NCBI RefSeq assembly: GCF_000719345.1
Contig: NZ_JOFX01000011.1
Span: 1 to 64,000, forward strand
Reading direction: 5' to 3'
Source: Streptomyces sp. NRRL F-2664
GTDB lineage: Bacteria > Actinomycetota > Actinomycetes > Streptomycetales > Streptomycetaceae
Length of the DNA: 64,000 nucleotides
Shown one piece after another: positions 32,778-41,595 of this stretch (its first letter is position 1; every line of letters starts with the position of its first letter). The translations under genes and the position numbers were made by a program. Under the pieces are notes generated by a model. The model worked only from the letters and a program-made list of their open reading frames with translations, did no database searches and had not been told where the DNA came from.

Positions 32778-33484
32778 GTCGATTCCGCCCCGCCGGCGGC
32801 GACGGTGCGCAGGGCCATGGTCTCGTCGGTGGTGACGGGCGCCGCGGCCGGTGTCCCGGCCGGGGCCGGGTGGTCCTTACCGCGGGGGGTGCGCCGCCGG
32901 GCCTCCGCGAAGAACGTGGCGGCCAGGCTGAGGACGAAGCCGAGCGCGCCCGCCATCACGAGGTACTGGAGCCGGGTCCTGGTCTGCGCCTGGGGTTTCT
33001 GCGGGGGCACGATGGTGGCCATCCGGATCATGGCCTCGGGGGCGACGGACTGCTGGGTCTGGAACTCCTTGAGCCTCTTGTCGGCGTAGGCGGTGAGGAG
33101 CTCGTCGGACGTGAGGACGGCGGCCGGGTCGGTGCCGGTGACGGTCAGCCACATGAAGGGGCCCTGGGCGTTGTCGGCGATCTTCGCCTCGTGCCGGCCG
33201 GTGACGCCGAGGGCCTTGAGGTCGGCTTTGGCGCCGTCCGAGTTGAGGTTGCGGGCGAGCCCGTCGGCCATGCCCGTGAGCGACGCCTGCGTGCTGAGGA
33301 AGGGGTTGCCGTCGAAGGCCTCGGTGGCCTTCGACGAGTTGAGCAGCGTCACGGTGCTCTGCGACTGGTACTCCACCGGGATCAGCAGGTGCACGGCGGC
33401 GGTCAGTGCTGCGGTCAGCAGCAGTCCGGGCAGCAGCACGTACCAGCGCCTGCGCATGACCCGCCCCATCTCGGCGAGATCCAT
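32774..33484 (-). CDS. Wzz-like polysaccharide co-polymerase
   Basis: 236 residues. MRRRWYVLLPGLLLTAALTA (first membrane segment), EYQSQSTVTLLNSS, an external region and a second segment (LVMAGALGFVLSLAATFF). ATG 33484 is preceded by GAGGGGGAGG in the mRNA; the longer frame to 33628 is Arg/Pro noise. Closely resembles the N-terminus of the 26462 fusion, suggesting duplication within the locus. Confidence 0.8.
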   Translation of the reverse strand: MDLAEMGRVMRRRWYVLLPGLLLTAALTAAVHLLIPVEYQSQSTVTLLNSSKATEAFDGNPFLSTQASLTGMADGLARNLNSDGAKADLKALGVTGRHEAKIADNAQGPFMWLTVTGTDPAAVLTSDELLTAYADKRLKEFQTQQSVAPEAMIRMATIVPPQKPQAQTRTRLQYLVMAGALGFVLSLAATFFAEARRRTPRGKDHPAPAGTPAAAPVTTDETMALRTVAAGGAEST

Positions 33485-33513
33485 GGTCCTCCCCCTCGTT
33501 GCGGATGGTGCGG

Positions 33514-34644
33514 TTACTGCGGTGCGTGCCCGGCGGCCGGCACGAGGTCGGTGGGTCGGGGCCGGGTTCGGGCGGGTCCGCCGTCGAGGAGGACTGCGGC
33601 GATGCGCTCGCCGGCGCGGCCGTCCCACAGGGCGGGGCAGCGCGGTGCGGGGGGATCGTCGAGCACCTTGTCGACGGTGGCGACGATCCGGTCGGGATCG
33701 GTGCCGGCCAGGACGTTGGTGCCCTCCTCGACGGTGACGGGGCGCTCGGTGTTCTCGCGCAGGGTCACGCAGGGCACGCCCAGGGCGGTGGTCTCCTCCT
33801 GGACGCCTCCGGAGTCGGTGAGCACTAGGCGGGCGGAGTCCTGCAGGGCGATGAAGTCGAGGTACCCGGCGGCCGGTACGAGACGGATGCCGTCGGGTAC
33901 GCCGACCGCGGCCAGCCGCTGCGCGGCCCGCGGGTGCACGGGCAGCAGCAGCGGGCAGCGGCCGGCGATCTCGCCGAGTGCCTTGAGCAGGCCGCGCAGT
34001 GCCCCGGGATCGTCCACGTTGGCCGGCCGGTGGAGGGTGACCAGGCCGTATCCGCCGCGGGTGAGTCCGTGGCGGTCCAGGACGTCGGACTGCCGGGCCC
34101 GGTGCAGGTTGGCGCGGAGGGTGTCGATCATGACGTTGCCGACGATGTGGATCTGGTCCTCGCGGTAGCCCTCCGCGCGCAGGTTCGCCGCGGCGTCGGG
34201 CGAGGGGGCCAGCAGGTAGTCGCTGACCCGGTCGGTGGCGACCCGGTTGACCTCCTCGGGCATGCTCCAGTCTCGGCTGCGCAGGCCGGCTTCCACGTGC
34301 GCCAGCAGCGGGCCGGCCTTCGCGGTGACCAGGGCGCAGGCGAGGGTGGAGTTGATGTCGCCGACCACCACGACGGCGTCCGGGGCCAGTTCGTCGACGA
34401 GCGGTTCGAAGGCGGCCATCACGCGCCCGGTCTGCCGGGCATGGCTGCCCGATCCGGCGCCCAGCCGGTGGTCGGGCGGCCGGATGCCGAGGTCGCGGAA
34501 GAACACGTCGTCCATGGACTCGTCGTAGTGCTGTCCGGTGTGGACGAGGACCACGTCGGCGCCGCGGCGCTCCAGTGCGTCCATCACCGGTTTGATCTTC
34601 ATGTAGTTGGGGCGCGCTCCGGCGACGCAGACGATCCTGGTCAT
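33514..34644 (-). CDS. wecB: Non-hydrolysing UDP-N-acetylglucosamine 2-epimerase (WecB/WbpI family)
   Basis: 376 residues. Family motifs: GARPNYMKIKPV, HTGQHYDESM, VVGDINSTLA, HVEAGLRS, TLHRPANVD, LLPVHPR, DSGGVQEE and LRENTERP. Converts UDP-GlcNAc to UDP-ManNAc, or, in the WbpI branch, epimerises C2 of UDP-GlcNAc(3NAc)A. The GSGSHARQTGRVM segment looks closer to WbpI-like members, but this needs a tree. Three bp downstream of the sugar dehydrogenase, 29 bp before the Wzz-like gene. Confidence 0.9.
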   Translation of the reverse strand: MTRIVCVAGARPNYMKIKPVMDALERRGADVVLVHTGQHYDESMDDVFFRDLGIRPPDHRLGAGSGSHARQTGRVMAAFEPLVDELAPDAVVVVGDINSTLACALVTAKAGPLLAHVEAGLRSRDWSMPEEVNRVATDRVSDYLLAPSPDAAANLRAEGYREDQIHIVGNVMIDTLRANLHRARQSDVLDRHGLTRGGYGLVTLHRPANVDDPGALRGLLKALGEIAGRCPLLLPVHPRAAQRLAAVGVPDGIRLVPAAGYLDFIALQDSARLVLTDSGGVQEETTALGVPCVTLRENTERPVTVEEGTNVLAGTDPDRIVATVDKVLDDPPAPRCPALWDGRAGERIAAVLLDGGPARTRPRPTDLVPAAGHAPQ

Positions 34645-34647
34645 GGT

Positions 34648-35904
34648 TCAGAGCACCTCCACCTTCGGGCCGGTCATGCGGTTGCGGGTGTCGAGGACGA
34701 AGGAGGCGTGCTCGGTGATCATCCGGTAGTCGAAGCAGTCGTGGTCGGTGAGCAGCACGACGACGTCGGCGGCGGCCAGTTCCTTGCGGGTGGCCTCGAC
34801 GCGGGCGAGGCGGGCGTCGACCTTGACGCTCTCCACGACGTGCGGGTCCACCGCGCGGACCCTGGCGCCCATGTCGAGGAGCAGTTCGGCGATGCGGACG
34901 GCGGGCGACTCGCGTGCGTCGCCGGTGTTCTTCTTGTAGGCGAGGCCGAGCAGCAGGACGCGGGATCCGTTGACGGACCGGCGCTTGGCGTTGAGGGCGT
35001 CGATGACCCGGCGCGTGACGTACTCGGGCATGTGGTTGTTGATGTCGTTGGCGAGTTCGACGAAGCGGAAGTTCTGGCCGAGTTCGCGCTGTACGCGCCA
35101 GTTCAGGTACGAGGGGTCGATGGGCAGGCAGTGCCCTCCGACGCCCGGTCCGGGGGTGAACTTCATGAAGCCGAAGGGCTTGCTGGACGCGGCCTCTATG
35201 GACTGCCAGACGTCGATGTCGAGATGGCGGGCGAACATGGCGATCTCGTTGACGAGGGCGATGTTCACGTGCCGGAAGGTGTTCTCCAGCAGTTTCGCCA
35301 GCTCGGCCTCCTTGGGCGAGCGGACGGGAACGGTGGTGTCGACCAGCTGCCCGTAGAAGGCCTCGACGGCCTTCAGGGAGGCGGCGTCGACTCCGGAGAC
35401 GACCTTCGGTGTCTGCTGGAAGCCCCAGACGGTGTTGCCGGGGTCGATGCGCTCGGGGCTGTAGCCGAGGTGGAAGTCCGCGCCGGCGGTGAGGCCGGAG
35501 CCGTCCTCCAGGATCGGGGCGAAGAGCTCCTCGGTGGTGCCCGGGTAGGTGGTGGATTCCAGGACCACGGTGGCGCCCGGCCGCAGGAAGCGGGCCAGGG
35601 TGTGGGCCGACTCCTCTATGTGGCGCAGGTCCGGTGCCCCGTCCTGCAAGGGGGTGGGGACGGTGACGACGGCGACGTCGAAGCCGCCGCAGTCCCGGGC
35701 GAGTTCGCTGGGCCGGTAGGTGCCGCGCTGCAGGGCGCGGGCGAGGCGTTCGCAGGAGACGTCCTCCACGTACGACTCCCCGGCGGCGAGGCGCTTGATC
35801 CGCCGGGCGTCCACGTCGTACCCGATCACCTGGTGGCCGACCTCGGCGGCCCGGACGGCCAGGGGGAGGCCGACGTATCCCTGTCCCACGACGACGACGC
35901 GCAT
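34648..35904 (-). CDS. UDP-N-acetylhexosamine 6-dehydrogenase (WecC/WbpA family)
   Basis: 418 residues. N-terminal GQGYVGLPLA (NAD site), TTYPGTTEE, KLLENTFRHVNIALVNE, and GPGVGGHCLPIDP with the catalytic Cys; second Rossmann half VLLLGLAYKKNTGD. Oxidises C6 of UDP-GlcNAc (WbpA) or UDP-ManNAc (WecC) to the uronic acid using two NAD+. ATG overlaps the WecG-type stop (ATGA). The next gene is the 2-epimerase, so the cluster makes an N-acetyl-hexosaminuronic acid. Confidence 0.9.
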   Translation of the reverse strand: MRVVVVGQGYVGLPLAVRAAEVGHQVIGYDVDARRIKRLAAGESYVEDVSCERLARALQRGTYRPSELARDCGGFDVAVVTVPTPLQDGAPDLRHIEESAHTLARFLRPGATVVLESTTYPGTTEELFAPILEDGSGLTAGADFHLGYSPERIDPGNTVWGFQQTPKVVSGVDAASLKAVEAFYGQLVDTTVPVRSPKEAELAKLLENTFRHVNIALVNEIAMFARHLDIDVWQSIEAASSKPFGFMKFTPGPGVGGHCLPIDPSYLNWRVQRELGQNFRFVELANDINNHMPEYVTRRVIDALNAKRRSVNGSRVLLLGLAYKKNTGDARESPAVRIAELLLDMGARVRAVDPHVVESVKVDARLARVEATRKELAAADVVVLLTDHDCFDYRMITEHASFVLDTRNRMTGPKVEVL

Positions 35905-36674
35905 CAGCAGTGACTCCTGTTCGCGGAACCGGCAGACGGGGTCCGGTGGATGAGCTCGCGGACCGTCATGGCGAGGAAGGCGGCATTGGTGGTGAGGTAG
36001 CGCCTGCCGAGACGGCGCGGTTCCTGGAGGGCCCGGTAGAACCATTCGAGGCCCATGCGCTGCCAGGCCAGCGGGGCCCGCTTGGTGATGCCGGCGAGGA
36101 TGTCGAAGGAGCCTCCGACGCCGTGCACGACGTGGGCGCCGGTACGTCTGCCGTAGCCGGCGGTGAAGATCTCCTTCTTGGGGGAGGTCATGCCGAGGAA
36201 CAGCAGCCGGGCACCGCTGTCGGCGACGGCGTCGGCGATCCCCTCCTGTTCGGCGTCGCCGAAGTAGCCGTTGCGGCTGCCGGCGACCCGCAGGCCCGGG
36301 AAGCGTGCGGAGATCTGCCCGAGCATCAACTCCAGCACCCGCTGTTCGGCGCCGAGCAGGTAGACGGGGATGTCCGCGATCTCGGCCGCGGCGAGCAGGC
36401 GCATGAACAGGTCGATTCCCGCGACCCGTTCGGGCAGCCGGACGCCCAGCACGCGGCCGGCCCAGACGACGGCCTGGCCGTCGGCGAGGACGAGGTCGCA
36501 GCCGGCGACCGCCTCGGCGAGGGCGGGGTCGCGCCGCATGTTGACCAGTTTGGCGGCGTTGACCATGCCGATCTCGATCTGCTCCCCGCGGCGTACGGCG
36601 TCGAGGCAGCGCTGTACGGTCTCGTCCATGGTCAGGGGGTCGAGCGCGACCCCGAAGAGGCTGTCACGGGTCAT
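35904..36674 (-). CDS. WecG/TagA/CpsF-family glycosyltransferase
   Basis: 256 residues. VNAAKLVNMRRDP, DLVLADGQAVVWAG, ERVAGIDLF, LLGAEQRV and GVGGSFDILAG are the GT26 family signature. Family members add ManNAcA (WecG) or ManNAc (TagA) to undecaprenyl-PP-GlcNAc. This fits the neighbouring epimerase and dehydrogenase, which could provide the ManNAcA-type donor. Both its start and stop overlap neighbours (ATGA). The first, GlcNAc-1-phosphate transferase step is not encoded in this window. Confidence 0.9.
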   Translation of the reverse strand: MTRDSLFGVALDPLTMDETVQRCLDAVRRGEQIEIGMVNAAKLVNMRRDPALAEAVAGCDLVLADGQAVVWAGRVLGVRLPERVAGIDLFMRLLAAAEIADIPVYLLGAEQRVLELMLGQISARFPGLRVAGSRNGYFGDAEQEGIADAVADSGARLLFLGMTSPKKEIFTAGYGRRTGAHVVHGVGGSFDILAGITKRAPLAWQRMGLEWFYRALQEPRRLGRRYLTTNAAFLAMTVRELIHRTPSAGSANRSHC

Positions 36675-37840
36675 CTCTGCGGCCCCCCGAGCCAGGCGAA
36701 GAGCATCCAGCCGAACTCGTACGGGCGGCACTCGCGGTCCACCGCCCGCGGGCGGAAGAGGACGTCCAGGGGTGCGAGGCGGACGCGGGGGGCGACCCGG
36801 GTGGTGAGTCCGCGGGCGGCCCTGACGGCCTTCTTCGGGTCCCCGCGGTGGACCTTGCGCCAGGTGATGCCGAGGTCCTCGCGGATCATCGGCTCGCGCG
36901 GGGTTCCGTCGGGCCCGGCGAGTTCGGGGACCGCGGTCATCCACCCCAGTCCGCGGCGGATCGCCGCGCCGAAGTCCGTGCCGCCCGCCTCGGCGAGGTC
37001 GAAGAGGGCGGTCGGGGCCATCGCGTGCTGGTGCACGCTGTAGACGGGGAAGCCCTCGATCACGGTGCCCCGACGGGCGTCGTAGTGCCACCACCACTGC
37101 CCGCCGTCACCCTGGAGGTCGGTGATGCGGGTGGCGCAGGCGTCCGCCGCGGCGAGGGCTTCGGGATCCCCGCCGCTCGCGTGCAGCCGGGCCAGGGCCT
37201 GCAGCGGATAGGTCTGGTCGGCGAAGCAGGCCACGTGCGAGCGGTAGCCGGGCACCAGTCCGGGCCCGGTGGCGTGCGGGAACAGCGGGCTCGTGGCGGT
37301 CCTCGCGGCCAGCAGGCGGGCCCGGGCGGCCCGGATGCGGTCCTCCACGTCCACCGCGGCACGGGCGGCGGCGAGGGCGGAGAGCACCCACGCCGCCTCG
37401 ACCGTGTACCGGGTGCGGCCCGGCTCGTCCAGGGCGGCGACCCGGTCGAGTGCGTCGGACAGTTTCGGGTGGCCGGTCTCGGCGGCGGCCCAGGCTACGA
37501 GCGCCGCGTCGCCGAGGTCGACCACCCCGGGCAGCCGCTCCACGAGCAGTGCGGTGAACTCACCCGCGGAGCGCCCGCCGAACAGGGCGCGCTGGCGGTC
37601 CTCGGGCAGGAACCGGGCGCCCAGCGCGGTGATGGCCGCGTACCGGGTGCTGGTCCCCCGCAGTTCCAGGCGGCGGGCGCCCTCGGGCGAGACGGTGCCC
37701 GCCCTGGTGAAGGCGAAGGTCTCGGCCTCCGCGCGGTACATGGCGGGCAGTCCCGCCTCGGCCAGACCGAGCAGCCGCTGCGCCAGCGCGTGCAGCCCGG
37801 GGTCCTCGCCGGCCAGTGCTCCTAATCGTGTGAGGGTCAT
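36671..37840 (-). CDS. Uncharacterised protein, probable alpha/alpha-barrel; first gene of the minus polysaccharide operon
   Basis: 389 residues, almost wholly helical by eye, without signal or membrane segment. QWWWHYDARRG, GFPVYSVHQHAMAP and regular Ala/Leu repeats recall alpha/alpha toroid enzymes acting on glycans or terpenoids, but I cannot place the family. ATG 37840 is chosen from the conserved helical start and the GGGG-rich RBS. Codon 6 is TTA (37823-37825), so bldA tRNA may gate expression of this gene and, by coupling, the operon below it. Stop overlaps the WecG-type start. Confidence 0.65.
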   Translation of the reverse strand: MTLTRLGALAGEDPGLHALAQRLLGLAEAGLPAMYRAEAETFAFTRAGTVSPEGARRLELRGTSTRYAAITALGARFLPEDRQRALFGGRSAGEFTALLVERLPGVVDLGDAALVAWAAAETGHPKLSDALDRVAALDEPGRTRYTVEAAWVLSALAAARAAVDVEDRIRAARARLLAARTATSPLFPHATGPGLVPGYRSHVACFADQTYPLQALARLHASGGDPEALAAADACATRITDLQGDGGQWWWHYDARRGTVIEGFPVYSVHQHAMAPTALFDLAEAGGTDFGAAIRRGLGWMTAVPELAGPDGTPREPMIREDLGITWRKVHRGDPKKAVRAARGLTTRVAPRVRLAPLDVLFRPRAVDRECRPYEFGWMLFAWLGGPQR

Positions 37841-38272
37841 CGGGTCCCCACCCCGGCGCCCCGGGTGCTGCGCGCACCCCGCATGTCCGAGCTCTTCGGC
37901 TCCCACACACCTACCCCCTCTGATCGCTCCTCGGACGGACCTGGCGGTCGTCGTTCCGCGGAGGGGGACTGCGCGTGACGGCGCCCGTGCGCGCGGCGTC
38001 GGACGCCGCGGGCACGAGCCGTCCGGAGGCTGCCGTCTGGATCCCCCCAGCGATGCCTCCGGACCGGGACACGCGCGCACGGCAGTGTCGGCGGGCGCGG
38101 TGGACCCGCGCTCCGCCGGGCGCTGCCCGCGGTGCCTCGTCGTACACAACCCCCCACTGAACAAGGCCTGTTGCCTGCTCAGATCCCGTGTGCAGGGACA
38201 CGTTATGCCCACGGATGTTCATCGATAGTGGTTTTGAGGAAATGGTGGTGGCCGAGATTTGCCGACCTTGCG
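37841..38272. other. Intergenic region upstream of the minus polysaccharide operon (432 bp)
   Basis: No supported gene. A 61-codon plus-strand frame (37975-38160) has a GGAGGGGG box before its GTG but a composition typical of noise. The part near 38150-38260 is richer in AT than its surroundings. The minus-strand promoter for 37840 should lie in the left part; no clear -35/-10 pair is visible. Confidence 0.45.
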
Positions 38273-38872
38273 TCAGTTGCGCTCGACGAGCGTGCCGTCC
38301 TTCTCGTCGTGCAGCATCCCGGTGCGCGGACACTCCCAGGTGCCCGGCTCGTCCTCGCGCTCGACCAGGCGTACCCCGGCCCGGCCCACCCATCCGATCC
38401 GGCGCGCCGGCACACCCGCCACGAGCGCGAAGTCCGGCACGTCCTTGGAGACCACCGCGCCGGCCGCGACCAGGGCCCAGCGCCCGACGCGGACCCCGGC
38501 CACGCACACCGCACGGGCGCCGAGCGAGGCGCCCTCGGCCACGACGACCCCGGCGGGCTCCCAGTCGCCGTCCCGCTTGAGCGTGCCGTCGGGGTCGACG
38601 GCGCGCGGGTAGAAGTCGTTGGTGAGGACCGCGGCCGGGCCGATGAACACCCCGTCGCCGAGCTCGGCCGGCTCGTACACGAGCGCGTGGTTCTGCAGCT
38701 TGACGTGGTCGCCGATGCGCACACCGGGCCCGACGTACGCGCCGCGGCCCACGATGCAGCCGCGCCCGAGCCTGGCCTCCTCCCGTATCTGCGCCAGATC
38801 CCAGACGGTGGTCCCCTCACCGAGCTCGGCACTCTCGTCGACCTGCGAGGAGGGTTGGATGCGGACACTCAC
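38273..38872 (-). CDS. Hexapeptide-repeat N-acetyltransferase, WbpD/WlbB/FdtC-like
   Basis: 199 residues in a left-handed beta helix: GEGTTVWDLAQI (the WbpD/WlbB signature region), GRGCIVGRGAYVGPGVRIG, DHVKLQNHALVYE with the probable catalytic Asn/His pair, and FIGPAAVLTNDFYPRA. These enzymes acetylate the 3-amino group of UDP-GlcNAc(3NH2)A or dTDP-3-amino sugars. With the 15979, 20219, 33514 and 34648 genes it completes the Wbp pathway. Single gene on its own, upstream of the minus operon. Confidence 0.87.
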   Translation of the reverse strand: MSVRIQPSSQVDESAELGEGTTVWDLAQIREEARLGRGCIVGRGAYVGPGVRIGDHVKLQNHALVYEPAELGDGVFIGPAAVLTNDFYPRAVDPDGTLKRDGDWEPAGVVVAEGASLGARAVCVAGVRVGRWALVAAGAVVSKDVPDFALVAGVPARRIGWVGRAGVRLVEREDEPGTWECPRTGMLHDEKDGTLVERN

Positions 38873-39118
38873 GGCGCGGTCCCCTTACGGTTCGTCAGGC
38901 GTGCGTCGCACGGCAGTGCGACGGCACGGCGGGCCGGTGCACGGGCGCACCGGTGCATGGACGTCCGGGCGCACGCAGGTGCGGGTGTTCAGACGTTCCG
39001 GTGTGCGGGTGTACGGCGGTGCGCGCCGAGCATAGGCGTCCGCGGGCCGCCGTACCCGGGGATCGACCGACTGTTCATCCACCGCTCCCGGGGAGGCGGG
39101 CACGACTCCGGGAGCGCA

Positions 39119-40066
39119 TCACAGGAGGCGTTCGGGGACGGAGCCGGCCGGGACGGTGCGGGTGCGCAGGCCCCCGTCCGGGGCGAGGAACTCCACCTGG
39201 CCCATGGGGTCGGCCGTGACCTCGCCCACGACGGCCGCCCGGCGGCCGTGGGGGTGCGCGCGCAGCGCCGCCAGGACCAGGCCGGTGCGTTCGGGCGGCA
39301 CGAACAGGCACAGGCAGCCGGCGCACGCCGCGTCCAGCGGGGCGAGGCCGCGCGCGGCGAGGACCACCCGGGCCCCGTGGCGCACGGGCAGGGCGGACTC
39401 GTCGACGCGCAGGGTCAGGCCCCGGTCCGCGGCGGTCCGGCGCAGCACCTCCGCGAGGCCGCCCGCGGCCACGGTCCGGGCGTGCCGGATCCCGGCGCCC
39501 ACCGTCCGCAGCAGGCCGGCGAGGGGGGCGCAGTCGCTGGGCACGTGCTGGTCGTAGCCCAGGCCGTCGCGCAAGGACACCAGGTGGGCGGCGTGGCTGC
39601 CCAGCGGGCCGGTCACGACGATGCGGTCCCCCGGCTGGACCGCATGGACCTCCCGGGAGGGCCCCTCGCGCACCCCGAACGCGGTCGTGGTGACGAAGAC
39701 CCGGTCCGCCTCGCCGGCGCGGACGACCTGCGTGTCGACTGCGGCGACGGCGACCCCGGCCTCGGCGGCCGCGGTGCGCACCGACGCCGTCAGCCGGCGC
39801 AGCAGCTCCAGCGGGAGGCCGGCCTCCACCACGATGCCGAGGGCGATGTACCGGGGGTCGGCGCCGGTGGCGGCCAGTTCGTTGACGGCTCCGCAGACGG
39901 CCACCCGTCCGATGTCGCCGTTGCCGAAGAAGGGCGGATCGACGACGTAGGTCCCGGTGCGCACGACCGCGCCGCCGCCGTGCGGGAGGAGTTCCTCCTC
40001 GACCAGGGCGCGGACGCCCGGCCCGAAACCGACCTGGGCGGCGTGCCGTCCCCGTGCGTAGGTCAC
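39119..40066 (-). CDS. Orphan HypE-like / PurM-superfamily protein
   Basis: 315 residues from GTG 40066. GNGDIGRVAVCGAVNELAAT and the VDTQVVRAGEADRVFVTTTA region match HypE, the enzyme that makes the thiocyanate carrier for NiFe-hydrogenase cyanide ligands; GDRIVVTGPLGSHAA is the ATP-site Gly-rich part. True HypE ends in a reactive Cys (PRxC); this protein ends GSVPERLL and lacks it. No hydrogenase or other hyp gene is present. It may be another ATP-dependent AIR-synthase-fold enzyme with a new substrate. Confidence 0.75.
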   Translation of the reverse strand: MTYARGRHAAQVGFGPGVRALVEEELLPHGGGAVVRTGTYVVDPPFFGNGDIGRVAVCGAVNELAATGADPRYIALGIVVEAGLPLELLRRLTASVRTAAAEAGVAVAAVDTQVVRAGEADRVFVTTTAFGVREGPSREVHAVQPGDRIVVTGPLGSHAAHLVSLRDGLGYDQHVPSDCAPLAGLLRTVGAGIRHARTVAAGGLAEVLRRTAADRGLTLRVDESALPVRHGARVVLAARGLAPLDAACAGCLCLFVPPERTGLVLAALRAHPHGRRAAVVGEVTADPMGQVEFLAPDGGLRTRTVPAGSVPERLL

Positions 40067-40155
40067 GCCGCCCCCCGATGCGCCCGATTCGTGATCGCCC
40101 CATCATCGGCCGCCCCACGGCCCCCGCCTACCCGTGTCAGCCGTACGGCGACGGG

Positions 40156-41517
40156 TCAGGGGTCGGTAGGGGCGGGCGGGCGACCGTACCCGCGCAGCAG
40201 TGCCACGGCGGCCGCGGTGGCGAGGGCCGGCAGGACCGCGAAGCCGGCCAGCACGCCCAGTTCGGCCGTCGCGGTCTGCTCGGCGGCCCGGCCGGTGGCG
40301 GAGGAGGCGTAGCCGGAGAGCTGGAGCACGAGGCCGTAGACGAAGGGGCCTGCGGCGAGCCCCAGCCCCTCCCCGGTGGTGAACAGCCCGGACAGGACGC
40401 CCGCGCTGCGGTGATCGGTCCGGGCGATGTGCCGCGCCAGCAGGGCGTACAGGAACAGAAGTTGTCCCGCGTGGCCGGTCCCGGTGAGGGCCATGACGGC
40501 GACCACCCCTGCGGTCGGCAGGACGGGGGCCGCGCACAGGAGCAGGCAGCCGGCGGCGAACAGCGCGGAGGCGAGGGCGTAGCCGCGGCGTCCACGCAGA
40601 CGCGACCAGAGCGGGAGGGTCAGCAGGTTGGGGGCGACGAACGCGACGACGAGGGCGCCCACCCCGGCGGAGCCCCCCAGGACGTGGTCGGCGAAGTACG
40701 GGGCGCCCGCGAGCAGGACACCGGTCGCGGCGGACTGGACGACGGCGCACCACAGCAGTGCCCGGAAGGCCGCGTCGGCGCGGGCCGCGGCGAACTGGCG
40801 GCGCAGGCCGGGTCCGCTCCCGGCGGCCCGGACGCGGACGGCCCGGCCGGTGCCCGCCGGGGCGGCGCCGCCGGTGCCGGCGAACACCCAGACGGCGCCG
40901 ACGGCGATGACCACGGCGCCGAACGCACCGACCCAGCGGTGCCCGGCGAGGCCGCCGCCCCCGGCGTCGATCAGGGCGGGGGCGGCGGCTCCGGTGAGCA
41001 GGGCGGCGATCCCGATCACCGTGACCCGTCCGCCGACCAGGCGCGTGCGGTCCTCGTCGCGGACGGCGAGTTCGGCGGGCATGGCCACGTACGGCACCTG
41101 GAAGAAGGCGAAGGCGGTGGCGGTGAGCAGGTACCCGGCGGCCGTGAACCAGGCGCCCGCGGTGCCGGGCAGGGGACCCGAGAAGGTCAGGGCGAACGCC
41201 GCGGCCATGGCGAGCCCGCCCCACAGGACGTAGGGGCGGCGGTTGCCCCACCGGGTGCGGGTGCGGTCGCTCGCGCGGCCGACGAGCGGGTTCAGCAGCG
41301 CGTCCCAGGCCTTGGGCAGGAAGACGATGATCCCCGCCAGGGCCGCGCCCACCCCCAGGGTGTCGGTGAGGTACGGGAGCAGCAGCAGGCCCGGGAGGGT
41401 GGTGAAGGTCGCCGTCACCAGGGACCCCGAGGCGTAGCCGAAGCGCAGCCGGGCCGGGGGGCCGGGTGCGGGCGGCGCCGTGGCGGCCCGCGAGCGGGCG
41501 GTCCCTGTGGTGGCCAT
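40156..41517 (-). CDS. GPH-family (MelB-like) sugar/cation transporter
   Basis: 453 residues with 12 hydrophobic segments. FLPKAWDALLNPLVGRASDR followed by RTRWGNRRPYVL is the GPH signature loop, with FQVPYVAMPAEL later. ATG 41517. The usual substrates are glycosides or glucuronides with a coupling cation, so import of a sugar or export of a glycosylated product are both possible. Divergent from the AfsA operon across 348 bp. Confidence 0.85.
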   Translation of the reverse strand: MATTGTARSRAATAPPAPGPPARLRFGYASGSLVTATFTTLPGLLLLPYLTDTLGVGAALAGIIVFLPKAWDALLNPLVGRASDRTRTRWGNRRPYVLWGGLAMAAAFALTFSGPLPGTAGAWFTAAGYLLTATAFAFFQVPYVAMPAELAVRDEDRTRLVGGRVTVIGIAALLTGAAAPALIDAGGGGLAGHRWVGAFGAVVIAVGAVWVFAGTGGAAPAGTGRAVRVRAAGSGPGLRRQFAAARADAAFRALLWCAVVQSAATGVLLAGAPYFADHVLGGSAGVGALVVAFVAPNLLTLPLWSRLRGRRGYALASALFAAGCLLLCAAPVLPTAGVVAVMALTGTGHAGQLLFLYALLARHIARTDHRSAGVLSGLFTTGEGLGLAAGPFVYGLVLQLSGYASSATGRAAEQTATAELGVLAGFAVLPALATAAAVALLRGYGRPPAPTDP

Positions 41518-41595
41518 GCGGGGCTCCCTTCCGGGATCGGGGAGGGCGGATGGATGCAGGAGCGGTCGAGCGGGGCGGCCGGGGTGGTCGGGGGT

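Noticed and set aside
37975..38160. Small plus-strand frame of 61 codons with GGAGGGGG upstream
   Set aside because: Composition is Arg/Ala/Pro noise, no conserved feature, and it lies in the promoter side of the minus operon; only the RBS-like box speaks for it.
39119..40066. Calling this gene a hydrogenase maturation factor
   Set aside because: The C-terminal Cys is missing and no hydrogenase genes are present, so only HypE-like fold is claimed.
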